The position numbers and the translations under genes were made by a program. A DNA stretch of 64,000 bases from Dryococelus australis (taxonomy: Eukaryota > Arthropoda > Insecta > Phasmatodea > Phasmatidae): assembly GCA_029891345.1 (NCBI GenBank), contig CM057000.1, forward strand, positions 138,740,663 through 138,804,662, in the 5' to 3' direction. The notes beneath the pieces were generated by a model. That model did no database searches. It was not told the origin of the DNA and saw only the letters and a program-made list of their open reading frames with translations. Shown here in pieces: positions 45,609-57,234 of this stretch; the first letter of the stretch is position 1, and the number at the start of each line of letters is the position of its first letter.

Positions 45609-46460
45609 ACTGTCAAGTAAATATTTTGTTAAATCAGCTGTATATATTTGTTTAGCACTCATTTGACTGCCTTCGTTCAAAAATGCAGCTCGAGGGTTTG
45701 TTTGAATTTTTTGTGACAGGATAGTAACCGTGTTTGTTAGCGCATCTATTTATGCTTAACCATCGTAGAAAAACATAAATAAAACCCTGCAACAAGAAAC
45801 TGATACGTAGACCTGTAAAATTCGAAATGATATTGGTTTGCACACATTGCTCAACATTTGCAGTATATCTATTTAAAAGCATTCACACGTAATTGATTGT
45901 CGCATTAGCTGAGATTACTAATGTGTAATGTTCGCACTTAGGCGATCTAGTGTCGACACTCAATCGGACTTATAATTTTTTATTGTGCGTGTAGCGAAGC
46001 AAGTCTTCAGTTGCACCGACCAAATCTTAGAGTTTTGGGGCAACCAAATGAAAAACGACAAAATAATTTGTTTTCAGCAACAAAATATTCTATAGCCCCT
46101 ATACAAACAAATAATTTGGTTGCATCGAACAAATCTTGTTTGATTCGAAAAAACCTTTTTCTCGATGTGCACACTCGCATGTCAGATCACAACTGACGCA
46201 GGTCTGGACACTTCCCAGCGCCACCGACACAACACCTTTACACACTGACGCTATCATCCCATGATCTCTGGTACGTGGGTGCATGCGGTTGTGGGAACCA
46301 AATCTCTTCACCAATAACCGATATAGACTATTAGCAAAGGGACAGCAATGAGATAAGTACTGTCGCCATAGAACTGTCTGTTGTTGCCATGCATGCGATT
46401 GTATCTGCAACCGTACACGTGGTTCCAACAACAGGATTAAAAGTTCCATCAATAGAAATA
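45245..46460 (-). pseudogene. Tc1-like transposase remnant, split by another element
   Basis: On the minus strand 45280-45340 reads VFQKDNALCHRAQVVQNLFE, followed after a stop by HSEEFTDMN. xFQxDNAxxHxAxxVQxWFxEH around the second catalytic Asp is typical of Tc1 transposases. The family motif SPDLNPIEHLW is no longer readable. The segment beyond the insert (46175-46460) is moderately GC-rich with a 117-codon frame and probably belongs to the same element, but no motif proves it. Several stops and frameshifts are present. Confidence 0.5.
45406..46172. mobile_element. Repeat family F element, inserted in Tc1 remnant
   Basis: The ends are CACGCTGAGAGAAAATCGAA and, on the minus strand, GTGCACATCGAGAAAAAGGT. 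Both sides carry CAAACAAAATATTTG-type subterminal motifs. The interior includes 31 consecutive A at 45574-45604. A half copy lies at 23496-23786. It is non-coding. Confidence 0.6.
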
Positions 46461-46614
46461 CTTCAGCAATAATTGGATTGGTATCGCAACGATCACAGCT
46501 ATAATATACTAACAGAACATTCTGATTATGCCACTATCAAACCCGATTACGGAACTGTGGTGTTGCCGCTTTCTGGCGTAGTGGAATATCTTCACGTGAA
46601 TTCGGGTTCTTACA

Positions 46615-47031
46615 GGACTTCGCGGTAAAATGAGCGCTTTTGAAAGCCCTGCTCAAGATGTACTTGCATGCACAGCGCGTGTCATTCCGCCTTGTGCAAG
46701 ATTAACATTGCAACGGGATTCAACACTTGATTCATGCGTCGGTCAAGTGAAACTGTAAAATTATTACAAAAGTAAATATTTCACAAATTCGCTCATTTTT
46801 ACACTTCGATGCACAAAAAAAACATAAAGCGAACGAAATAATTTACAGTAAGTTATCACAAATAGTTACCTAGCACTTTTTATTCGACGTTAATGTATGG
46901 AAGTACTTTCCATTCGTTACCAACTTTACTGGATGCACGTCACTCAATGAGCCCGTAAAAATATATGCAGGCAGGTACAGTGACATTTTTCCAAGGTTGA
47001 TTTCAAAAGTGCTCGCTTTATTGTGAACGGC
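46615..47031 (+). mobile_element. MITE family AGGCTG, long form, 5' tip altered
   Basis: AGGACTTCGCGGTAAAATGA replaces the usual AGGCTGTTCACGG start. The end is CTTTATTGTGAACGGCC. Internal blocks GCGTCGGTCAAGTGAAACTG and TTCGACGTTAATGTATGGAA are intact. Length about 417 bp. Confidence 0.82.
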
Positions 47032-47039
47032 CTTTATAA

Positions 47040-47480
47040 AAAAAATGGTTCCTTTCTTGATTCGTATTCATCCCCGAGCTGCGTGTGGTTTGAAGCGACA
47101 CTCGAGGGAGTGCAGCTCGGGGCGGGCGAGCCGAACAGAAGGAGCAGCTGATCCAAGGGAGTGGGGACCGCAACAATCGTCGGAGCGGTGTGTTTTAATA
47201 TCGCTGATGACTGGTAATTGCAACAATAGCGCCGTGTGTTAGTAATGGTTGCGCGGGCCCTCTGGCCCACTTCGCTTAATTCGCCCCGCGCCGCCCGGCG
47301 GGGAGAAATATTGAAACGCACGCACGAAATGACAAAATTGCTTGGCCCGGAGTGTTGGTGTTGAGAAGGTTGCCGGGGAGGGGTGGGGGGAGAGGCTTGC
47401 TACAGTACAGGAAACAGCAGCATGTTATGGTGCGAGAGCAACATAAGTTGAAGAGGGAAGGGGGTGAAGAGGGAAAGGCA
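47040..47480. other. GC-rich, CpG-containing patch
   Basis: GGGCGGGCGAGCCGAACAGA, CGCGGGCCCTCTGG and CCCGCGCCGCCCGGCGGG are in sharp contrast to the flanks. A CpG island-like segment or old GC-rich repeat. Frames on both strands here have no domain. Confidence 0.35.
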
Positions 47481-48320
47481 GCTAATGGAAACAGAAAATC
47501 GAAAAGCAATATCGGGAGCTAATATCCAGCGAGTTTTGAGGGAGGAAGGAAATATTATCTTCGAAATGAAGGCTGCCGAGCTCCGAGAGGAGAAACTGTA
47601 AAACATGCAATATTTTATGGGCACACGTTTTGAATTCAATGACTGGCCAGACCGCCCCCCCCCCCACCCTACAAAAACAGGTAATACTTAGTTTTTTATG
47701 ACTGATTGTATGCAATTTTCTAAGGCTGTTTACTAAAAGCACATATTTTCTTCCTGCATGTGTTATTCCAATGAACTAGAAGTTTGAACATCCACTTGGT
47801 AGACAGTTCACTGCTCGTGCTGTGCCATCCGAATTTGAAATGAAAAAAACATAAGATTGCACAAATAGGCTGACTGCACTATATAATTAAATCAGTAATT
47901 TAAGTCACTATAATTATTTTATTGGTATGCTATCTACTGGCGACTCAGGCAAATTAACTGCCAGGCGAGTTCAATTGAATGGTGATCAATAGAAACCACT
48001 ACCTAAAATTTATCATCAGAATTTTACTGATTCTAGTCGAGCAATTATTAAAAGATCTTCAGTAAAATTCGCTCACTTGGAGCAGTGAAGATTGATTTGG
48101 CATATTTTAATTCATACTTTAATGACTGCATACTTTCAAGGGTAATAATCCCGAGGAGCGTTAAGTTACCTTAGTGATTTGACACCAATGTTGTGATGGG
48201 TTGAATCAGACTTCAAGGTTAATTATAAATTTATAATATTTTGCCGAATACTGTTATATTCGTATTTGTTTTGGTTACAATTTGAAAGTTAGCTTCCTTG
48301 TAGATTTTCAAAGAATTAGG
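47480..48320. other. No gene recognised
   Basis: Mixed to A+T-rich DNA. Loose CAGTAA/TTACTG motifs at 47890-48100 hint at a decayed relative of the CACTG-rich elements but no ends were found. Confidence 0.4.
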
Positions 48321-48322
48321 TC

Positions 48323-48325
<3 letters not shown>

Positions 48326-48373
<48 letters not shown>
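48326..48373. repeat. (TA)n microsatellite followed by (CA)n
   Basis: TA run to about 48373, then a short CA run to about 48392. Confidence 0.95.
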
Positions 48374-48375
<2 letters not shown>

Positions 48376-48430
48376 CATACACACACACACACAATTTACC
48401 TGCATTTCGAAAGCTACAAGTACAGAATAT

Positions 48431-48830
48431 TTTTGTTTCTTTCATTTCAAATCTCATCCACACATATCCAACTGCTGGTGTAACAGTCTGTGTTACATTT
48501 AGAGAGAGTTTTTGTTTCTTTCATTTCAAATCTCATCCACACATATCCAACTGCTGGTGTAACAGTCTGTGCTACATTTAGAGAGAGTTTTTGTTTCTTT
48601 CATTTCAAATCTCATCCACACATATCCAACTGCTGGTGTAACAGTCTGTGTTACATTTAGAGAGAGTTTTTGTTTCTTTCATTTCAAATCTCGTCCACAC
48701 ATATCCAACTGCTTGTGTAACAGTCTGTGTTACATTTAGAGAGAGTTTTTGTTTCTTTCATTTCAAATCTCATCCACACATATCCAACTGCTGGTGTAAC
48801 AGTCTGTGTTACATTTAGAGAGAGTTTTTT
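48431..48830 (+). repeat. 79-bp tandem repeat, five units
   Basis: TTTTGTTTCTTTCATTTCAA recurs at 48431, 48510, 48589, 48668 and 48747, an exact 79-bp period. Each unit contains CATCCACACATATCCAACTG and ends ACATTTAGAGAGAG. Units differ at only one or two bases, so the array is recent. It is open to replication-slippage expansion and could vary between individuals. Confidence 0.97.
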
Positions 48831-48839
48831 TTCTAGCGA

Positions 48840-51800
48840 ATATAATAGGGATACTTTATGATTCGTTAAATATAAGTAGCTCCACGTTGAAATTTGACGC
48901 GAAATACAATAACAGTATTATGATTAAACTTAACAATTGATATTTGCAATGCTTGTGATATAATAGTGAAGTTTCCCATTTTTCTTCACACCCTTTGTGT
49001 TGGTTTTTAAGAATATATTTACGCGAACGTATCTTTTTTTGCTGGATAGGTAAGAAACATCGACACCACAGCATAAACTTCAGATGATATGCTTAATTTA
49101 GGCATTAAGATTTCCGTCTCTACGCCATTAATGCATGTAATTGCACTTCAAAGTAACCAAATAAAGAACACCGAAATACGATCCAGTTTCACTAATGTGC
49201 TTTAAGATAAAGAATCACGACCAGTATTTATTTAAAACAATTAAAAGTCGTTTCTCTTAGTGGTAGCGATAGGGTGCTTCTTAAAACATGGAGCTTCGAT
49301 ATTTTCATAAACATTTGTACCAAACAACATTGAAAAATTTGAATATTGTTCCTCCATAAATGAGTATTTCACAAGGATGGCCGTACTGTAAAAATGCGTG
49401 TAAGTATCGATTTCGGTGTAGACAACAGATAATATTACACGGCCATGCGCTAAAAAAAAAAAAAAAGGTGACGGAACCTGGATATTGGAATAAGATGAAG
49501 CACCGAATAATAAAATGGAGTATTGGAAATCCAACAAAGATATTTTCTGATATGAATATCTTCAGTCTCCTTCTCTGAATTCAATAATTCAGAGAAAGCA
49601 AAATAATCATCTTACGTGTAACACGAATACAGGTCTTTTGATAGCGGTACTTCTATAAAAATATTTTATGGAGAGAGTTGGTAATATACCTTTTCACTAC
49701 TAGTATGAATGGAAATAGATATATAATATAGGAAGGTGGCAAGAATTTTGCATTGATGAATAATTTGAAACTCCAAGATATATGAATGTATAATTTTTGA
49801 AGCCAAACGTTACATGTAATATTAAAATTTAATATTCATCCCTGAAACACAGAACAGAATATTATCATCATAAACTCGAAAGTAGCACTCGTTGCGTGGA
49901 AAAGGCAGTAAACGGAATATTATTCACAACCAAACTATGATTATTACGACGTGACAAAAATTGTGAAACTCAACATTGTGATAGTGTATTTATACATCCA
50001 AGAATAGGGGAGAATTTTACTCAAGCTAGATAATGAATGTTAATGCAAACGCATTTTCCTAGTGGCATGAAATTAACGACTGTTCAAGACAGAATATGAA
50101 ACATGAGGAATAAAGAGTTCCTTAATCTTAAAAATTGAACAGCTAACTTCTGCAGGGCCGCACATAATGGAAAAATTGGTTCAGAGACAACATTAACTTT
50201 CATGGAAAGCAGAAGAAGATTACACATTTGACAATATAGCTTCCGAAATGGAAGAGGGGCGCAGAAGTTCGTAATAGAAGGAATGAAGAAGATCAAGACG
50301 TACCTTCAAACATGTGAATAGATTCTTAAACCGTGCTGGGTAGCCACATGTCTGGCAGTTCAAAGAAAAGGAGTGCCTTCGAATGATTTGTGGGTGGTAA
50401 GTGACTATTTTGATAAAATATTCACCACATATGAAACATCGACAAGGTTGCGCCCGTAAGAATCTGTTACGTGACCCAAGAAAAGGGAATCTTTGTCATA
50501 GCCACCTGTCATTGCAAATGCCAAACGAATGTAAGATCTTCACATACGCCGAATACACATTAATTATTATTCTATCACGGAGCAGAAGAGATTTTAAGTA
50601 GCCACAAAGGACTATCTGACAAAAACTCAAGATGTGAATGAATCATTGCTGTTGAGTAGACCACACCATGTTAGTTAAATGACGTTTGCAGGGACGACCG
50701 GTAATAAGATCCATTCGTAGACTAATCCGGATTGCAGAGTAGAGACAGTAGTTGGGCGTGATTGTAAATATCAAACTTTGTTTCAACGATTACTCCTGGC
50801 ACTTTATACGAATTTCTGTGATGCTGTTCACTTTTATTCAAACTGAGTCCCTGGTAGCATGGTATCTTAGAAATAAGACCATTTCAACACTTTACCTGGC
50901 AGTGTTCTTGATTATAGCCCTCTTAAATACCATCTTCATGGTACAGGAACGTAAGTCAATTCCAGGCCATGAAAAAGCATTTCAAGACCATCAATGATAA
51001 TCTTATTAGTGTTCACTAAGATGTAAAAAACCATTTTAATGTAAGCATTTCAAGTAATGGCTTGAGCAGTTTCCTACATCTCTTGGTGACAAGGGGATAA
51101 ATCCTACGAGAAACTGGTGGTAGTTCAGCCTCTCTGGACGTAAAAGAAATAATAGTAGAACAATATAACACGAGAGGTAAGACCTATTAGAAAAAGAAAG
51201 ACTTGTTTATACGAACTTTACCGATACAAAACTTAGATTTGCCAACACAAGACCACGAAAGTGTATTGTCCATGTGAGTTTTTATGGACGTTATAGATAT
51301 TAGTATAAAAAAGTTAAAAAATAAATTATACCTGTAAACAGGACAAGATAAAGAAAAAGTGATACAGTCCTACAGAAAGTCATTGGCCGGAATAAACAGA
51401 AGATGGACAAGAGTCGATAATCCATTTTTAATCATATAACCACGCATCACTCAGTCACCAGTACAAGATGCATTAAGAAATGCGTGACAGGCCTATAACT
51501 GGAAAAGTAATATTTTTTTTATTCTCCCAGTCCTCCATCGAAAGAGGTCAAATTATTTGCAGTAATCATATCTTACATCATATATTTGCATAGCAAATGA
51601 ACGACTTGTTCGTGTGAAACGTAAATTTACATTTAATCCTATGTTGTTAATGTCAAAAGCTATATGTATGGGCCTAGAATGGGGAATCCACTGTCAAAGC
51701 ACTTTTACTGAAAAACTTCAAACTACTCGAAGGGTATTTTTCGCAAAAAAAAAAAAAAAAAAAAAATCCCCATCGAACTGCTGCTTACAATACAAGTTAC

Positions 51801-52735
51801 GTTCGAGACTCATCGAAGCTTTTAACAGGCTCTCAGTGCGGTCTGCTTGATCACATACTCGCGAACAGTGGAGTAACTTCTTCCATCTTCTGTGAAACTA
51901 CCCAGTCCCTCCCACTTTACCCTCTGGTGCCATCGAGGAACACCGAAGTCACCACTTCTTTAAAGGTCTTGCTGTTTAAAACACACCTAAGTATAAAGAA
52001 GCTAGCCAGCCGTCCTTTCTCGTCAACTCCCGTCACACGACCAAACAAAAATTGGCTTCGTTGGCTAGGGGTACAGTAAGACAGATTTCCACTGCCAGTG
52101 CGCAGATAAAATTATAGCACGAACATCAAGTTCTCTAATTAATATATGAAACAGAATGTTGCCCTGCGAAAAATAGACTAGTTTACATAAGTCCACTACT
52201 GAGTATTAGCTTCCATTCCCTGCCAAAAAAAAAAAAAAAAAAAAAAACATAATTTTCTTGGCATTGAGGCATTTTTCTAACGAAATCGTTATTCTTTTTT
52301 TCGGTGTGAGCATCCATTTAGCCAATATTCATAAAATTCCTTCTCGGATACTATCTTCTCCTTCTGTGCAACAGTCTCGTATTTCCATGCTGTATGTGTC
52401 AGCGTAGATCCTCAAAGACTTTCCTTTGACATTATTTGCACGAATCCTTATAAATATGATATTCGAACAGATCTTTCAATGTAATAAATATATATTTTAC
52501 ACTATCATGGGGAAATCGTATAATAATAACTTAGGATGCTTCCGTAACATTCCGGTACATGATAGTTTAAGATGTGCTGTTTTTCTGTGGGTTACGTATG
52601 CAGATTGCACCACTATTTGTGAAAGGCATATGTTTGAATGTTGAAAGAATCTGATGAGTAGGTGAAATTAATTTTTTTTTGGGGGGGGGGGGTGGAGGGG
52701 ACTGGTACAAGAATGCGAGTTGAACAGATAACAGC
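48840..52735. other. No gene; A+T-rich DNA with poly-A tracts
   Basis: About 3.9 kb. A runs lie at 51745-51766 (22 A) and 52225-52247 (23 A). Around 50245 the words SFRNGRGAE, and near 50970 HEKAF, recall reverse-transcriptase motifs, but 700 bases separate them and the evidence is too thin for a call. Other frames have no motif. Confidence 0.45.
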
Positions 52736-52740
52736 ATATG

Positions 52741-53370
52741 CATTACTGTATTTTTACACATACTTTCGCATTTGTAATTCTATGCCCTTTTAATGTCAAC
52801 ACACCAGTACATTTGTGTTTTTTTTACAGTAAGATTGTACTGCCTATTGATTGGAATAGAAACATATGTACTTTTACACTCATGTACGTGTTTTAATTTA
52901 ACATTGGCGTGGTTATAAAAACACACAAGCTTAGGGTTTCAGTGCCTTGCATTAGTGGATTTTTACACATACTTTTGCACGTGTAATTTTACACCCTTTT
53001 AAATGTCAATATACCAGTACATTTTTTTTACAGTAAAATTTTACTACCTTTGAATGAAATATAACAATATGTACTTTTGCACTGATGTACATGTTTCAAT
53101 ACAACATTGGCGTGGTTGTAAAAATACACAGATTTGGGTTTTAATACTCCATGATCGTGGAATTTTACACGTACTTTCAAATTTGTAAATTTACACTCCC
53201 CTTATTGTTAACACACCAATACATTTGTTTTTTTTTTTAAATAATATCATTGTACTATGTTATGAATAAAGTTGTACGTAAATGTGAATATACTTGTTTA
53301 TAGAAATTACACACAGAAAATGTAAAATTACCAAAAGGTTGTACATGTATTTTTACACTTTTTTTTTTAC
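52741..53370 (+). repeat. About 205-bp tandem repeat, nearly three units
   Basis: Unit starts lie near 52741, 52950 and 53150. Shared blocks are TTTTTACACATACTTT, ACACACCAGTACATTTG, ATGTACTTTTACACT and AACATTGGCGTGGTT. The third unit is diverged and incomplete. Many TTTACAC/GTGTAAA motifs and a final TTTTTACACTTTTTTTTTTA suggest it lies within a MITE-like element. Confidence 0.8.
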
Positions 53371-53399
53371 AATGAGCCGAGATATGCGCAAGGTTAAAA

Positions 53400-54105
53400 A
53401 GAAAAAAATGCCGCAAAATAGTGCGCCTGAATGAACATCACTGCCAAACTAGAGGGGCACAAATTTCAAACATGTGCGTCAGATGCTTGTTATATTTTTA
53501 ATGCTCAGATTACAACCATCTGAGTTATCACCTGCCACATTACACACCAACCAGTACATGAAAAGGTGTTCGTAGTACATAGACACATTGGCATTGGAGA
53601 GAGAATACTGTACCCATAGTGATCACAAATTAACACATAGTCGAAAAGATTTTCGCAAGTTTTGGAGCATGTCAGATTTTCAGTATCGATAAATATGAAG
53701 AAGACAACGACCTTTTAAAAGTAACCATTTATGCATTTGGAGTCCGTCAAGGTTAGTCTTCACGTTAAAAGAAAGTATTAGAGTAAAGTGTCTATGGTTT
53801 AAATGCATGCCATGCCGGAAAATAGTGGTTTATTGTAATACTTGGTTCTTGAGAATTGTTAAGTGGGGTCATGACTATGACGGTTTCATATGACACCTAA
53901 GCACGGAGCTTCGAAGTGGAGGGGGGGGGGAGAATTGACTTATAATTACGGGGAGGTCTCTCACCAACTGAAGCATCGAACCACACGACGCTGCAAACCT
54001 CTACCTCTCGGCAGAGGCGGCCTTGGAATCAGTTGCAGCGCAGGGCCAAGCATACAAGCAACTGGCTTGGATGAGAGGTTAAGTCTGTGTGGACCTATAA
54101 TATTC
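53400..54105. other. No gene recognised
   Basis: Mixed DNA between the tandem repeat and the LINE. A G run lies at about 53920. The 72-codon frame at 53890-54108 runs into the LINE 3' flank and has no motif. Confidence 0.4.
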
Positions 54106-54253
54106 TAAATAAAAATATTTATTGCGAAGTCGTATAGTTAATTAATCTAGGCTGAGCTGACCCTTCGGGGCTGCTCAGGTTAAACTACTGTTTAAATATA
54201 AAAGGCTGCGCAGGGTCTATAATGATTGGCAAGGCGGTGTGTTACACGCAGGG

Positions 54254-56950
54254 CTAAGGTAGCCTGTGGGCTAGAAGCGACTTGGGTCGCTTATAGCTCT
54301 GTGCCTTATCGATATCATAGTCCCCTATGACAGCGATGAGAGGATTGGCGTGTTCCTTAAGGGATTGATAAAAGGTTTGGGCTTGCTTGAGAATTACATC
54401 TTGCAGCAGTTCTTGTTTAAGTTCTGCGTGCAAGTTTCTGATGGGAATGTACCGTGGCGCATGAGAAGCCAATCCGAGGCATTTATTCTGCACCACTTGT
54501 AAAGAATTTTAATAAGTGGGAGCACAGTAAGCCCACGCAGGGGCTTCATATGTGATAATGGGCCTAACCAATGGTTGGTACAATTATATCCCATTTTTCT
54601 GTGACAAACTGGAACTACGATTTAATATTGGATACAAAGCTGACAGGCGGGCATAAGCGAGATTACGCTTTGTCTCCACATGGCGTCGACATGTCAGCTT
54701 TCTACCCATGATTAGTCCAAGGTACTTAACCTCTTCCTTGAAGGGAATATTTCTCTGAAAAGAGTTAATTGTAAATTTGGGGGAATGTTTCAGTAGCGTG
54801 TGAATACTACCGCTTCGCTCGCTCTTGCCTACATTTATGTTAACTCGACACAGGCGAAAATAATCTTCAAACTCATCGAGTTATGCCTGGACTCGCTGAA
54901 TTGCAAGTTCAGCTTTACAGTAGTGGGTGTAGATGACTGTGTCATGGGCATAGACACCCATAGTAATAAGTCTATTTGGGGGGGGGTAGCATGTCATGAG
55001 TAAAAATATTGTATAGGACTGGTCCCAGGATGCTGCCCTGGGGGACAGCAGCCCTGATGTAGTTTTTGGTAGATAACGTTCCTTCATTTGAAACCGAGAA
55101 GGAGCGTTGATCTAAATATGACGCCAGAAGCTTGATGAAGCAGTCTGTGAATTCAGTTTGATAAAGCTTATATTTTAGCGCTGCTTGGAACACCCTATCA
55201 AAGGCCTTTTCCGCGTCTAAAAATACTGGTACCGAAAACTGGCGACAGTTAAAAGACTTTGTTAAATGTTCCGATAAGCGGACAAGTTGATGAACTCTTG
55301 AGTGCTGTTTCTTAAAGCCAAATTCTCGCGAATATGATTATTTAAACGGTACAAAAGTACTCGTTCGTGTATCTTAGAGAGCGTGGACAGCAGACTGATG
55401 GGGCGATAATTTTGCAATTGGGACGGGCCTTTACCCGGCTTGGGAAATACAATTACTGTGGCACTTTTCCAAGAAGTGGGGAAATGGGCATGATTAAAAC
55501 TTACATTAATGCAGTCGCCTATAGCCTCAAATATGCTGTCAGGCAGTTGCTTGAAAACTATGGCCTACAGGGAGTCGAACCAGGGTGCTTTACAGGGTTT
55601 CATACGTTTAATAATGCATTTGACCTCAGCGTGGGTGGAGTCTGGCTCAGCCACCGAGGGCTGTTTCAGACGCACTCGGAGGTACCTATAAATTTGGACT
55701 ACAAAAGGTGCATCGGCTGGAAAGTTATTGGGCTGGAAAGCTAATTATAATTGATTTGCCATAGCCTCAGGTTTCTGCTACGGCGTGTATGCAACACCTC
55801 CATTGCCTTGAAGGGGCGGGATTGGAGAACGCTTTTTTTTTTTTTTGTAAAAGTTTTGGTCGTATGCCACAGGCTGTTATGCTGAGTGCATAGGCGGGAT
55901 AATTTATTGGACCAGGTATTAGATTGCCAGGCAGTGATTTCAATGTCGATACACTCACTAAGATAGTTAATCTGGGCTTTGGTTTGCCTAGATCTAGTTC
56001 GAGAAAAGAGCCTGTGCAGCCTATTTTTACGTGAGATACGTTCCCTAATCTGATCAGGAAGCTTATCTTTGTTAACCTGCGGTGTCTTTTCCGGGACATG
56101 CTTATTTACTCCCGTCTGCATTAGCTCTGTGACGTTGTTCGACAGCAGTCCAATTCCTAGGGAGAACTAATAGGAGCTGTGAGATTAATTTCTTCATGTA
56201 GATATTCCTTAAAGCCGGGCCAGTTCGCATGCTTATAATCTTTAATTTTACGAATTGGTGTATTGTCAGTTTCAAGTTCATTGAATGACAAGTGGACAGG
56301 ATAATGGTCCGAAGCCAACTCATGTAGCACATTAAATTCTAGATCCATATTGAAACCTTTAGTTAGCACGATATCAAGTACATAGGGCCTATAATTTATA
56401 TTACGAGGGTCAAAAGTAGATTAGCTAGGGGCGTAAATAATAGAATTATGGTGCTGTTGGTGTCTAAACAAGGTATCCCCATTGGCTGTGCGCGCGAGAC
56501 AGTCCCAAGCGGGATGTTTTGCATTTAAATCGTCCACAGCGAGTAAAACTGGATATGCATTAGTTAATTCGTCTAAATCTGCGCGCACAAGTGTGCGGAC
56601 TGGCGGGCAGTATACTGAATAAATTGCAACATGTTGATTCCCGATTTTAATGCTAACACCCACAGCTTCAAGTCTTTGAAGTTGAATTCATTTCGCGGGA
56701 TTAAATACTATTGAATCATGAATTAAAATCATGACACCTCCGCCGTGTCTGTCGTGATCATTTCGAATGCATTTATATTTCGGAATCGAAATTATATGCT
56801 GTGGATCTAAATGAGTTTCGTGTATTGCAACTGTAGGAATCTGAGGACGAGAAATAAATATATTAGCTGCTGTTTTTTTTTACTGTGAATGCCGTTAGGA
56901 TTTCAGTAAATAAGACTACTGACTAAATTATACCTAAAGGGCAGAGCATT
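54254..56950 (-). pseudogene. LINE ORF2: endonuclease and reverse transcriptase
   Basis: Endonuclease: NPNGIHSKKN, then VAIHETHLD with catalytic Glu (about 56815), RNDHDRHGGGVMILI (about 56750), VDDLNAKHPAW (about 56520; usually GDFNAKH) and SDHYPV (56296-56316). Linker: KLPDQIRERISRKNRLHRLF. Reverse transcriptase: FPTSWKSATVIVFPKPGKG and RPISLLSTLSKIHERVLLYR, then after a frameshift EFGFKKQHS, FLDAEKAFDRV (motif A, about 55193-55223), AAVPQGSILGPVLYNIF (motif B), and YAHD at about 54945 where YADD is expected. The C-terminus has RYIPIRNLHAEL and NPLIAVIGDYD. At least four frameshifts and several stops break it. Confidence 0.85.
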
Positions 56951-57126
56951 TGGCAACTGCGTATTAACAGCCATTAGGCTGTTGCTGCTGCCCTGGCACG
57001 ATAGAGAGGGCTGCCCCAGTCAGGGCTCGCCCATTTTCTTCAACCGATTTGGTTTGGTCGGTCCAAACCATTAGCAATGTGCATAGTGCCTCCAGCACTC
57101 CGCTAAAGGCGGAACATTTTTCGTTG

Positions 57127-57147
57127 AGAGAGAGAGAGAGAGAGAGC
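57127..57147. repeat. (GA)n microsatellite in LINE inter-ORF spacer
   Basis: A run of about ten GA units between ORF1 and ORF2 of the jockey LINE. Confidence 0.9.
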
Positions 57148-57234
57148 TAGCCCTCACCTCCTGCAGTAGTTTCTGCATATCGAGGGTTCCAGTACTTGAG
57201 ACAGCTGGGGTTGTATCCATTTTCCCGGCTGGGC

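Noticed and set aside
47890-48110. Further foldback or CACTG-rich element
   Set aside because: Only scattered CAGTAA motifs; no paired ends could be found.
48431-48830. CRISPR-like array
   Set aside because: Units are contiguous tandem repeats without unique spacers, in a eukaryotic setting.
50200-51000. Possible reverse-transcriptase words (FRNGRG, HEKAF)
   Set aside because: Only two short motifs 700 bases apart with stops between, and no flanking RT motifs. Chance match is likely.
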